Assembly: GCA_965228785.1 (NCBI GenBank)
Contig: CBDDIF010000001.1
Location: 3,833,609-3,897,608, forward strand
Length of the DNA: 64,000 nt
From: Hoeflea_A sp965228785
GTDB taxonomy: Bacteria > Pseudomonadota > Alphaproteobacteria > Rhizobiales > Rhizobiaceae
Direction of reading: 5' to 3'
Both the position numbers and the translations under genes were made by a program. Below the pieces are notes generated by a model. The model searched no databases, was not told the DNA's origin, and saw nothing but the letters and a program-made list of their open reading frames with translations. The first letter of the stretch is position 1. Every line of letters starts with the position of its first letter. Positions 51,277 through 59,371 of this stretch are shown piece after piece.

Positions 51277-51645
51277 ATGACAACCGTCGCTGAAATCGCC
51301 GCTGAAGCCTTCACAGGTGCGGCGGCTGAATTCACCGACATCATCAAGGCGGTAACGCTCACGCGTACAGCACAGACCCGTTACAACCCTTCAACGGGTC
51401 AGCATGACACTACAGATGCCACAGCCACTGGGCGAGGATTGTTCGACACGTCAACGGCAATCGGTGACGTTTTACCAGGGTTCGTTGCGGGTCCAACTGA
51501 TGAGCTGGTGTGGCTGGAAGGATTGAGTTTCGCTCCAGCTGAGAACGATTCGATCGACATTGGAGGTTCTGAATACCTCGTGAAGGCGATCGGTGACATT
51601 GCCGGCGCTGGAACCTTCTTTGCAGCGGTTGTGGCCAGGAGCTGA
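51277..51645 (+). CDS. Head-tail connector (head-closure-like) protein
   Basis: A 122-residue beta-rich protein (AAAEFTDIIKAVTLTRTAQT, NDSIDIGGSEYLVKAIGDI). It lies between the gp4-like and gp10-like genes, where a stopper or head-closure protein is expected. It is coupled to the next gene by TGATG. Assignment is mainly by position. Confidence 0.65.
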   Translation: MTTVAEIAAEAFTGAAAEFTDIIKAVTLTRTAQTRYNPSTGQHDTTDATATGRGLFDTSTAIGDVLPGFVAGPTDELVWLEGLSFAPAENDSIDIGGSEYLVKAIGDIAGAGTFFAAVVARS

Positions 51646-52043
51646 TGGCAAACGCCCGCCAATTCAGTATCGATCTGCTCGATGAGTTCGACGAGTTGGT
51701 CGAGAAAGAGCTGGTCAAAGTCACCAAGAAAATCGCGATCGAAGGCCTGAGCCGGTTGGTCATGAAATCGCCGGTAGACACCGGTCGGCTTCGAGGAAAT
51801 TGGACGGTCTCGATCAACAACGCGAGCGATGCACAATCCAGCAACGTCGATCCGTCCGGTGGGCCCACAATTGCAGCCGGAACTGCGGTGGCGAACGGGA
51901 TCACCATGCCGCAGGTGATCTGGCTGCAGAACAATCTTCCATATGGTCCGGCCCTTGAGGACGGCCATTCACAACAGGCGCCGATGGGCATGGTCGCGGT
52001 AACGGTGGCCGAGCTCGAGGCGATGTTCGCCAACGCCGGGTGA
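51645..52043 (+). CDS. HK97 gp10-like tail-completion protein
   Basis: A 132-residue protein with KSPVDTGRLRGNWTVSIN, the family signature, and IWLQNNLPYGPALEDGHSQQ. Such proteins join the connector to the tail tube. The start overlaps the previous stop (TGATG). Confidence 0.82.
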   Translation: MANARQFSIDLLDEFDELVEKELVKVTKKIAIEGLSRLVMKSPVDTGRLRGNWTVSINNASDAQSSNVDPSGGPTIAAGTAVANGITMPQVIWLQNNLPYGPALEDGHSQQAPMGMVAVTVAELEAMFANAG

Positions 52044-52047
52044 TCAC

Positions 52048-52482
52048 ATGGACATCGAACAGGAACGCGAGGTCATCGAAACGCGATTTCGCGATTGTTG
52101 GATGCTCGGTGATCCGGACACGCTTGAAACGCAGGTCGGCTTTGACGGGCATGCCTTCCAGCCGCCGACGGACGAGAGCTCGGTACGGCTGTCGATCCTC
52201 AACGGAGAAAGCTTCAATGCCAGCATGGGGTCGCCGGGCAGCAACCTCGTTCGAAGTATCGGCGTTGTTCACATCCAGATTTACGTACCTGGCGGAAAGG
52301 CCAGTTCATTTCCGAGTGTCGAGTGGCGTCGGTTGGCGAACAAGATCAGGCCGATCTTCACCAACTGGAAATCCGGCGGCTTGTTGTTCCGAACCATGAG
52401 CGTCGGTTCGCGTCAGGAGAACAAGCCGCTGTTTAAGCAGCCTGTCACGTTCCCGTTTCAGCGTGACGAGTTCAACGGCTGA
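52048..52482 (+). CDS. Tail terminator-like protein (DUF4128)
   Basis: A 144-residue protein with SVRLSILNGESFNASMGSPG, RSIGVVHIQIYVPGGKAS and RQENKPLFKQPVTFPFQRDE, consistent with DUF4128 / lambda gpU-like tail terminators that cap the tail tube. Its position between gp10-like and tail-tube genes agrees. Confidence 0.75.
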   Translation: MDIEQEREVIETRFRDCWMLGDPDTLETQVGFDGHAFQPPTDESSVRLSILNGESFNASMGSPGSNLVRSIGVVHIQIYVPGGKASSFPSVEWRRLANKIRPIFTNWKSGGLLFRTMSVGSRQENKPLFKQPVTFPFQRDEFNG

Positions 52483-52508
52483 TCTGATCCAACATCAAGG
52501 AGACCGAG

Positions 52509-53438
52509 ATGTCCTTTGCTGACAGCTCAGCCACACGGCTGGCCTACATTGCCGAGTCGACGGAGAACACGATTCCGACCACTCCGACCTGGCAGACGAT
52601 GCGCTACACCCAGGAGTCGTTCAATCGGGACAAGATCACGAAGGTTTCCGAGGAAATCCGGGCTGACGGAAATGTTCCCAACGTCACCGATGTTGGGTTC
52701 CGAGTGCCTGGTGGTTTCGGCTTTGAGCTGTCCTACGGCACCCTTGATCCTCTGCTGGAAAGCCTTCTCTTCAGCACATGGTCATCGGATGTCTTGAAAA
52801 ACGGCATTACTCCGAAGTCCTTTGCCTGGGAAAAGACCTTCGAGACTGGCGGAACGGATCAGTACCTCCGGTACACCGGTATGCAGATGAACGAGATTTC
52901 CTTGGAGATGCAGGCCGAGGAAATCATCAAGGGTTCGGCCACGCTGATGGGTCGCGGTCATGCAACCGATACTGCGATCATTACGGGCGCTACCTACTCG
53001 GCGGCCAACACCAACGAGCCAATGGCTTGCTCAGGCGATGTCGGATCGCTTTCGATTGGTAGCCTTTCGCCAACTCCGACGCTCCTGTCGGCGAGCATCA
53101 CGATAACGAAAAACCTTGGGCCCCGATTGGCTGTTGCCAATGCCGGCCCGGTTGGCATTCGTTCAGGTCGCTTCATCGTTACCGGATCGCTGGAGGCATA
53201 TTTCGAAAGTCTCGGTCTGTATAACGCTTGCCTGAACCATGACGACCTGGCCATCGCGCTGACGTTGGGGTCGGTCGCCAACGAAAAATACACCATCAGT
53301 CTGCCGAAAACGAAACTCATGAATGCGGTGGTTCAGGCGTCTGGCAACGATCAGGACGTCATGGTCAACAGCGAATTTCAGGCGATATATGACAGCTCGA
53401 GCTCGGCGACCATCAGCATCACGAGGGCGGTGGCCTGA
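52509..53438 (+). CDS. Major tail tube protein
   Basis: A 309-residue protein starting MSFADSSATRLAYIAESTEN, then RADGNVPNVTDVGFRVPGGF and GSATLMGRGHATDTAI. This is the alphaproteobacterial phage tail-tube type related to lambda gpV. GGAGACCGAG precedes the ATG. It polymerises around the tape measure. Confidence 0.82.
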   Translation: MSFADSSATRLAYIAESTENTIPTTPTWQTMRYTQESFNRDKITKVSEEIRADGNVPNVTDVGFRVPGGFGFELSYGTLDPLLESLLFSTWSSDVLKNGITPKSFAWEKTFETGGTDQYLRYTGMQMNEISLEMQAEEIIKGSATLMGRGHATDTAIITGATYSAANTNEPMACSGDVGSLSIGSLSPTPTLLSASITITKNLGPRLAVANAGPVGIRSGRFIVTGSLEAYFESLGLYNACLNHDDLAIALTLGSVANEKYTISLPKTKLMNAVVQASGNDQDVMVNSEFQAIYDSSSSATISITRAVA

Positions 53439-53608
53439 TGGCTGACAAGACTGTCATCCCGCGCGAAGATTTCACCGCGTATCCGTACGGCACCAAGGTG
53501 GAATTCAGGACCGGGGTTCCTGAAAAGGTGCCGGCGAAGTATGCGGAGCTTTTGCGACGGAAGGGTCACCTGCGACCGCCTCGAAAAGCGGACGTTGATT
53601 CCGACTGA
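53438..53608 (+). CDS. 56-residue phage protein
   Basis: MADKTVIPREDFTAYPYGTK leads into KVPAKYAELLRRKGHLRPPR. The ATG overlaps the tail-tube stop (TGATG), so it is likely translated with it. A small post-tube gene of this kind is common. Function is unknown. Confidence 0.6.
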   Translation: MADKTVIPREDFTAYPYGTKVEFRTGVPEKVPAKYAELLRRKGHLRPPRKADVDSD

Positions 53609-53664
53609 CTAGACACTCGCTCTGATTGAGAATAGCTTTCTCCCCCTGGTTGGGGAGAGTGGGA

Positions 53665-53998
53665 ATGAAATCCAGAATTGCAAGCCTATTTGCTGTTGCG
53701 CTTGTTTCGGCATGCGCAAAGTCACCAGCGTCCATCGCGCCCGCCTACGTATCGAGCGTCACCTATTCGCATCTGTCATGCGAACGACTGAAACAGGAAG
53801 CGGCAAACCTTGATGCGGCGCTGACAAAGGCTTCTGCGCAGCAGGAACAGGCGAGAAGCAACGACATAGCCGGCGTGATTCTCATCGGATTGCCGGTTTC
53901 GTCGATGAGCGGTGACAACATCGCACCGCAGATCGCCGACCTTAAGGGGCCGCAAAGAGGCGGTCAGGCAGGCGCGAGCGGAGAAGAACTGCAGCTGA
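53665..53998 (+). pseudogene. Phage lipoprotein gene with 1-nt frameshift near its 3' end
   Basis: A lipoprotein signal (MKSRIASLFAVALVSACAKS, lipobox VSAC) is followed by VTYSHLSCERLKQEAANLDA, typical of a family of small phage and bacterial lipoproteins. The family normally ends with E-A-x-x-Q-A-x-x-x-K-N-C. Here that ending (RKEAVRQARAEKNCS) is encoded in a different frame, starting right after GGGGCC at 53946-53951 and stopping at 53998. In the unshifted frame the ORF runs to 54084, straight through a terminator. One extra G or C explains this. It is either a real mutation or a homopolymer sequencing error. Confidence 0.72.
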
Positions 53999-54028
53999 TC
54001 AGAAGCAAATCCAGCTTCTTTCGAGTAT

Positions 54029-54054
54029 GGCGGTCCGTTGGGCCGCCTTTTTTT
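54029..54054 (+). terminator. Rho-independent terminator
   Basis: GGCGG and CCGCC pair around a 9-nt loop (which holds a further CC/GG pair), followed by seven T. It lies 31 bp after the frame-corrected lipoprotein stop and 27 bp before the first tail chaperone. Confidence 0.88.
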
Positions 54055-54080
54055 CATGGGACCACCAACGAGGTATCACA

Positions 54081-54494
54081 ATGAAAGTTGATGGCTACAC
54101 GCCAATCGCTTCGGACGTTACGCGTGAATTCGAGTATCGACTGAAATTCGGTGTGATCAGGATCACATCCCGGATGGCGGATGCGCGGCACGACAAGAAG
54201 TTCGCAGCAACGCTGAAAGATCATCAGGATTGGGTTGAGAGGGCAGATCAGCTTGGGGGTGGCGATGATTTGGAAATCGCCAAGCGCTTCCTGGGAATCC
54301 TGCACGATCATGTCGTCGTATCGTGGACAACCACCATCAAATCCGATGGCAAAAAAATCGCAAGCAATCGTGAGAATTTCATTGCTTTGTTGTCGACGCC
54401 GGCATGCGACAGAGCAGCAATGCAGTTTTTCAAGGACAGCTCGGAAGAGCGTCACTTCCGAGCCAAGTCGTCTGAGGAAGACGCAAAAAACTGA
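54081..54494 (+). CDS. Tail assembly chaperone (gpG-like)
   Basis: A 137-residue protein (MKVDGYTPIASDVTREFEYR...) occupying the slot between tail tube and tape measure where lambda G lies. It ends ...EDAKN with the stop directly after a slippery heptamer, so a fraction of ribosomes would continue in the -1 frame. ACGAGG stands before the ATG. Confidence 0.8.
   Translation: MKVDGYTPIASDVTREFEYRLKFGVIRITSRMADARHDKKFAATLKDHQDWVERADQLGGGDDLEIAKRFLGILHDHVVVSWTTTIKSDGKKIASNRENFIALLSTPACDRAAMQFFKDSSEERHFRAKSSEEDAKN
54485..54491 (+). promoter_or_regulatory. Programmed -1 ribosomal frameshift site A_AAA_AAC
   Basis: The heptamer A AAA AAC is in the correct phase of the G-like gene (GCA AAA AAC TGA) and touches the stop codon. 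Slipping back one base moves reading into the frame that continues open to 54820. A_AAA_AAC is a known slippery heptamer of the -1 class. Confidence 0.85.
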
Positions 54495-54820
54495 CCGAGT
54501 TCCTGGCGTGGCAGTTCACGTGGACGCCGCGACGGGAACGCTTCCTCAGAAGGGTCAATCCCAACGCCCAAGCGCTCAAGAACAAACCTTCGCTCGATCC
54601 GCGATTGACGTTGTTCTGGGAAGCTTTCAACGAATTGACAGGATCACGGCCGCCCGCGGTTGAAGGGATCGCTGAGATACCGGTTTCCGAAATTGAGGCA
54701 TACTGCCGGCTGTGTGAGTTCGATAATCCGTCGTTCCGGCACGAGCTCTTGACCATGGTGCAGGCTGTTGATCGAAAGTTCGTTGAGCTGGTCAAGCGAA
54801 GTCGGCCAAAGCCCGAATGA
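54491..54820 (+). CDS. Tail assembly chaperone -1 extension (gpT-like part)
   Basis: The open frame begins at the slip site and gives LTEFLAWQFTWTPRRERFLR, then a helical domain ending VELVKRSRPKPE, 109 residues. It has no good start codon of its own; the first possible is a TTG at 54605 without a Shine-Dalgarno. The expected product is a 246-residue G-T fusion with the upstream gene, as in lambda. The two proteins coat and deliver the tape measure. Confidence 0.8.
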   Translation: MTEFLAWQFTWTPRRERFLRRVNPNAQALKNKPSLDPRLTLFWEAFNELTGSRPPAVEGIAEIPVSEIEAYCRLCEFDNPSFRHELLTMVQAVDRKFVELVKRSRPKPE

Positions 54821-54835
54821 CAATGGCATTTCGAT

Positions 54836-55231
54836 CTACTCGTCGTTTCGGCAAAGATCGTGTTTGGCTTTCTTGCAGTCAACGAAATAGGCGTCGCCCT
54901 TTCGGTCTCGCATGTAGGCGTAATGCCAGGCGCTGAGGCCAGGCAATCGTTTCACTTCGTTTGCGTGAAATATGTCGCGGGCCTGAGTGATTCCGTCGGC
55001 TGGGATCTTGGCATCATGGTCGTAGATATAGACAGCGGTCATCTGACCATCGGTGTACTTCCGCGTTTCGGCGAAGGTGCGGGCATCCTGTTCGGTGGCC
55101 GTTTCACTCATTCGAGCTGTGAATATTCGATCCCGAATGTCTGACTTGAAGTAGCCAACACGTTCGACCGGATCCTCCGATCCTTCGCAGCCGGCAACTG
55201 CCAGCAGCATCAACACAATCATAAAGCGCAT
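54836..55231 (-). CDS. Antisense-oriented lipoprotein (moron candidate)
   Basis: A 131-residue protein from ATG 55231 with a lipoprotein leader (MRFMIVLMLLAVAGC). A small alpha/beta domain follows (GQMTAVYIYDHDAKIPADGI, SAWHYAYMRDRKGDAYFVDC). It is on the strand opposite the late tail operon, between the chaperones and the tape measure, so it probably has its own promoter. Superinfection exclusion is the usual role of such prophage lipoproteins, but no homology supports this. The longer upstream frame to 55774 is a shadow of the tape measure. Confidence 0.75.
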   Translation of the reverse strand: MRFMIVLMLLAVAGCEGSEDPVERVGYFKSDIRDRIFTARMSETATEQDARTFAETRKYTDGQMTAVYIYDHDAKIPADGITQARDIFHANEVKRLPGLSAWHYAYMRDRKGDAYFVDCKKAKHDLCRNDE

Positions 55232-55294
55232 GCGCGTCACCCCGACCCACAACCTGGAGCGGAGTATACGCGCGACAATGGATAGGGCAACACC

Positions 55295-57691
55295 GTGGCA
55301 AAACTGTCCATCAAGATTGATCCTCGGCAGGCTGGTCGTGAGGCCCAGAGGATCAAGCGTGATTTGCGGGAAATCGGTGACGAGGCGCGTCGTACCGAAC
55401 AACGGACTGATCGTCTCGGGCGGTCCGCCAACGACAACTTTCGGGCGATCGCTCGTGGCTCGGGTGCCGCCTCGAGGGGAATTGCGGGAATGGCCAGGGC
55501 GGCCACCGCAGCGATCGCTGTATTCGCGGGGTTTGCCACCGCGACGTTTTCTCTGCGCAAGTTCATCGACAACACGAGAACTGCCCAGGCCGTTCAGCAG
55601 CAGCTTGCCGCAACCATTCAGTCGACGGGTGGCGCCGCCGGACAAACCCTGTCCAGCCTCAATGCGCACGCGGCCTCGCTGCAAAGGATCACGACCATCG
55701 GCGACGAGGTGACCAATGGGGCGCAGGCCCTGTTGCTCACCTTCACGAAGATCCAGGGCGATACCTTTCCGCAAGCGACCAAGGCTGTTCTGGATCTATC
55801 GGTCGCCTTGAAGAAGGACCTGGGACAAGTCGCTCTTTCGGTTGGACGAGCGCTGAACGATCCGGTGCGTGGTGTGACCCAACTGCGCGAATCCGGAATT
55901 TCGTTCACGACAGCCCAGACTGAAATGATCAAGCAGATGGTCGCGGCGAACGATGTTGCCGGGGCTCAGAGTTTGATTCTTGCAGAACTTGAGCGGCAGT
56001 TCGGTGGCTCAGCAGAAGCCGCACGCGGTGTCTTCGGCGGCGCACTCGAAGCATTGGGCAATTCCTGGGGCGATGTTTTCGAATTGTCGAAAGGCGCGAC
56101 AGAGACCTTTCGTCTGTCCATTGAGGATCTGATCAAGGCGATCGAGAGCCCGGCGTTTGTCGGATTTGTGCAGACCATCGGCACTGGTCTTGTGGGTGCA
56201 TTCCGATTGGCGGTCAGCGGGATCACGATCCTCGTCGACAATTTCGACACGCTTGCCAGGGTCGCAACTGTTGTTGGTGCATCGCTGCTGGCGGCCTTCG
56301 GTCCCTCGATCCTTTTGGCGATTGCCGGCGGTTTTGTATCGCTCGCCCGGGTCGTCGTCGCATCGATGAACGTCATTCGACTTGCGATGCTCACCAATCC
56401 CGTCGGGGCCCTCCTGGTTGCGTTGACGGCGGCCGGTACAGCGGCGTTCGTCTTCCGAGATCAGATCCAAGAGGCAATCGGGGTCGATGTCATCGGCACG
56501 ATGAAGGATGTGGCGAATAAGATCGTCGGATCGTTCGTCGGAGCCTACCAGTCGATCATCGCAGTTTGGGGTCAGCTCCCGGCCGCCTTAGGTGACCTTG
56601 CGTTTCAGGCCGCGAACACCGTCATTGATGCGATCGAGAGCATGATCAACGGTGCGATCGCAAGGATCAACACACTGATCGGATCGCTTCAGAACCTTCC
56701 GTTCGTGGGGGAGAATTTTCAGGGCGTCGGCATCGGCGACGTCAACCTGGGTGATGTCGGGAACCCATTCGAAGGTTCGGCGGCAGGTGTCGGACAAACC
56801 ATCGGCTCGACTTTCCAGCGCACCTTGAACACCGATTACATCGGTCGGCTCGGCGAAATACTCAGCGGCACAAAGTCGGCGACTGACGCCACCGTTGAAA
56901 TGAACAATGCCATTCGTGCAGCCAGGGAGTCCGCGGACGATCTCGGCACAGCTTCGACGGGTGCCGGAAGTGCTGCGGCCGGAGGCGCAAAGAAGGCCAA
57001 GGACGCATGGAACGGGCTTCAGGGTGCGACGGATGCGGCCCGCGAGTCAATGAACTTTGTCCGTGATGTCGCAGGAGGATTCTTCCGCGATCTCCAAAGC
57101 GGCCTACGGAACGGCGAGAGCTTCTGGGAATCGTTTCGGAACGCAGCGGTCAATGCGATCGACAAGGTCACTGATCGCCTGCTCGACGGCCTGCTGAACG
57201 CGATCTTTCGTGTGAACAATGCCGGCGGTGGTGGCGGCGGCGGTGGGTTCTTTTCAAGCCTGCTGGGCGGCCTGTTCGGTGGCGGTGGTGGTTTTGATCC
57301 CTGGGCGGGACTGCGCTTTGCCGATGGAGCAGCGTTTCGTGGCGGCAACGTCATCCCGTTTGCACGCGGCGGTGTCGTCAACCGACCCACTGTGTTTCCG
57401 ATGGCCAAAGGAATGGGCCTGATGGGCGAGGCCGGACCGGAGGCCGTCATGCCACTCCATCGCGGATCGGATGGCTCCCTCGGCGTTCGTGCCGCGAACA
57501 ACAACGGGCGCACCGTTGCCCAGAACGTGAACATCAACGTCAATGTCGAAGGCGCTTCGGGCGATCCGCACGTCATAGACCTGGTCAACCAGGGCGTGGC
57601 CAGAGGCCTTCAGGATTACGACCGTGGAACGACCGAGCGCGTTGCCGGCGCCGTTTACGAGGGTCGTTCGCGAGCTTTCATCAGGAGATAA
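55295..57691 (+). CDS. Tail tape measure protein (copy 1)
   Basis: A 798-residue protein with a GTG start. It begins MAKLSIKIDPRQAGREAQRI with a coiled-coil region, has hydrophobic segments in the middle (VVGASLLAAFGPSILLAIAG) and a Gly-rich linker near the end (a run of eight Gly, then FFSSLLGGLFGGGGGFDP). It finishes with GLMGEAGPEAVMPLHR, a motif very common in tape measures. Its length sets the tail length and suggests a tail shorter than lambda's. Confidence 0.92.
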   Translation: MAKLSIKIDPRQAGREAQRIKRDLREIGDEARRTEQRTDRLGRSANDNFRAIARGSGAASRGIAGMARAATAAIAVFAGFATATFSLRKFIDNTRTAQAVQQQLAATIQSTGGAAGQTLSSLNAHAASLQRITTIGDEVTNGAQALLLTFTKIQGDTFPQATKAVLDLSVALKKDLGQVALSVGRALNDPVRGVTQLRESGISFTTAQTEMIKQMVAANDVAGAQSLILAELERQFGGSAEAARGVFGGALEALGNSWGDVFELSKGATETFRLSIEDLIKAIESPAFVGFVQTIGTGLVGAFRLAVSGITILVDNFDTLARVATVVGASLLAAFGPSILLAIAGGFVSLARVVVASMNVIRLAMLTNPVGALLVALTAAGTAAFVFRDQIQEAIGVDVIGTMKDVANKIVGSFVGAYQSIIAVWGQLPAALGDLAFQAANTVIDAIESMINGAIARINTLIGSLQNLPFVGENFQGVGIGDVNLGDVGNPFEGSAAGVGQTIGSTFQRTLNTDYIGRLGEILSGTKSATDATVEMNNAIRAARESADDLGTASTGAGSAAAGGAKKAKDAWNGLQGATDAARESMNFVRDVAGGFFRDLQSGLRNGESFWESFRNAAVNAIDKVTDRLLDGLLNAIFRVNNAGGGGGGGGFFSSLLGGLFGGGGGFDPWAGLRFADGAAFRGGNVIPFARGGVVNRPTVFPMAKGMGLMGEAGPEAVMPLHRGSDGSLGVRAANNNGRTVAQNVNINVNVEGASGDPHVIDLVNQGVARGLQDYDRGTTERVAGAVYEGRSRAFIRR

Positions 57692-57694
57692 CGC

Positions 57695-58339
57695 ATGGCA
57701 CCTGTCTTCCCGCTTGCCATGCCAACACATCCGATCAAGGCGGTTGAGTTCAAACCCGTCTTCGGAGTGTCGATCAACCAGTACCTGGGCAACGCGACGC
57801 AGATTGTCGAGAAGACCGATCCGAGGTGGATGTGCACCTTCACGACTGATCCGCTTTCGACCACCGACACTCAAGAGCGAATTGAGATCGCTGCTTGGAT
57901 GGCGTTCTGGGCGAACCTCGAAGGCTACAGAACCTTCCTGGCGCACGATCCGGCGCAGGCCTATCCGGCAAACTATCCGGAGGGCCAGGGTCTTTCTGGC
58001 TGGAATGGGATCGGCGGCTTTTCCGTCACGTCGGTCTACACCTGCACGTTTACGTCACTCTCGCCCAGCACGATCCAGTTGAAGGCGGGGGACATGGTCT
58101 CGCTGGTGCAATCGGGACGATACTCGCTGCATGTCCTGTCTGAGGATCGGACAGCATCGAGCGGAACGATTAGCACCTGCTACGTGCGGCCGGCGATCGA
58201 TACGTCACGGTTCTCATCTGGTTCTGCTTACTGGATCCGGCCAGAGGTCGAGATGCTTCCAATACCGGGAAGCTTCAAAGCGCCAAAGGATGTTGCGCCT
58301 CAGTCCATCAGTTTCCAGGGCATTCAAAAGCCATGGTAG
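57695..58339 (+). CDS. DUF2460-type distal tail protein (copy 1)
   Basis: A 214-residue protein starting MAPVFPLAMPTHPIKAVEFK. In content and position (after the tape measure, before DUF2163) it matches the gene-transfer-agent gp12-like family. It probably forms the distal tail ring. It overlaps the next gene by 7 bp. Confidence 0.78.
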   Translation: MAPVFPLAMPTHPIKAVEFKPVFGVSINQYLGNATQIVEKTDPRWMCTFTTDPLSTTDTQERIEIAAWMAFWANLEGYRTFLAHDPAQAYPANYPEGQGLSGWNGIGGFSVTSVYTCTFTSLSPSTIQLKAGDMVSLVQSGRYSLHVLSEDRTASSGTISTCYVRPAIDTSRFSSGSAYWIRPEVEMLPIPGSFKAPKDVAPQSISFQGIQKPW

Positions 58340-58929
58340 AGACCCTTGGGGCAACCACACGTGCCCAGATGCAGACCAACGGGATTGGTCACCGGCTCTT
58401 CACCCATTTCGAGCTTCCGGAAGGCAACTTCGGATTTCACACGGGTCTCGGAACCATCAACTGGAGCGGTGTTGAATTCGTTGGCGCCGGAAGCCTGCTT
58501 CAAATCGACAAGATCACTTCGCAGTCGGACGGCACCGCCGTTGGTGTGAAGATTGAGCTGACGTCCATTCCCAACACCGAACTGACGCCCGACGTGCTCG
58601 GGAACATCTTCGACTACTCCTACTTCGGTGCACCGGTGACCCTCTATTCCCGGTTCATCAATCTCGAAACCCGTTCGCCAATCGAAACGCTCACGCAGTG
58701 GGGCGGCTACATCGACAAGATCGAGGAAGCCTGGATCGTCGGCGGTGAAGCCCGTCTTCGTGCCTTTCTTGAGGGGCGGTCACGTGGGTTCACGCGGGAA
58801 GGCTACCGCAAACACAACGACGCAGATCAGCGAGAGATCGATCCAGATGACGGCAGTCTCCGGCACCAAATCGTCACGGCACGTGAGCCCATCTACTGGG
58901 GGAGAAATCCGCCGGAGAAGGCGAGCTGA
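58333..58929 (+). CDS. DUF2163-type minor tail (hub-like) protein (copy 1)
   Basis: A 198-residue protein with FELPEGNFGFHTGLGTINWS and FINLETRSPIETLTQWGGYI, consistent with DUF2163 proteins (lambda gpL / GTA gp13-like). The stop overlaps the next ATG (TGATG). Confidence 0.78.
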   Translation: MVETLGATTRAQMQTNGIGHRLFTHFELPEGNFGFHTGLGTINWSGVEFVGAGSLLQIDKITSQSDGTAVGVKIELTSIPNTELTPDVLGNIFDYSYFGAPVTLYSRFINLETRSPIETLTQWGGYIDKIEEAWIVGGEARLRAFLEGRSRGFTREGYRKHNDADQREIDPDDGSLRHQIVTAREPIYWGRNPPEKAS

Positions 58930-59368
58930 TGGCTGGGAAGGTCGCCTCACCGCGACCGATCAAAAACTTCGGGAAATGTCGTTCGATTGGGCATTCCACA
59001 ACTGTGGCCATGCCATTTCGATGATCGAAGAAGCGCTGGTTGGTGGTGATCATCAATCGGTCGTTCGCGAGTATTGCAGAGGTTCCCGTGGACAGCCCTT
59101 GAAGACCGAGCGCGGCATCATGCTTCGTGTCAGAAAGGCCGGTTTCAAAACGCTCGGTGACGCACTTGCGGGGCACTATTCGGAGATCCCTGTGTCGCTC
59201 GCTCAAAGGGGCGATTTTGTCGTGGTTCCCGTCAACGATGACGGTGAGCCAGACAAGAGTGGGCGCGAGATCATGGGTTACGTGATCGACGGGCGGGTTC
59301 GAGCGCGAACGCTGGATGGTTCTCGCTTGATCCTGCTTGAGCACGCAACGCGGGCCTTCGCGGTCTGA
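58929..59368 (+). pseudogene. NlpC/P60-like tail peptidase (DUF6950 type), frameshifted copy
   Basis: The ATG at 58929 opens MAGKVASPRPIK but the frame fails after five A (58952-58956) and stops within about 25 codons. The rest of the protein (REMSFDWAFHNCGHAISMIE..., VSLAQRGDFVVVPVNDDGEP) follows in the next frame to 59368. The second copy has six A at the same place and reads straight through, giving a protein that would be 146 residues. The Cys in FHNCGH is the candidate catalytic residue. The same position in GTA-like tails holds the cell-wall peptidase. Confidence 0.82.
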
Positions 59369-59371
59369 CCA

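Noticed and set aside
53999..54084. Extended C-terminus of the phage lipoprotein frame
   Set aside because: It reads through a strong terminator, while the family-typical ending is in the neighbouring frame; treated as a frameshift product.
54836..55774. 312-codon minus-strand frame (and its repeat at 60004-60750)
   Set aside because: Only the final 131 codons, from the lipoprotein ATG at 55231, look like a protein. The rest is antisense to the tape measure.
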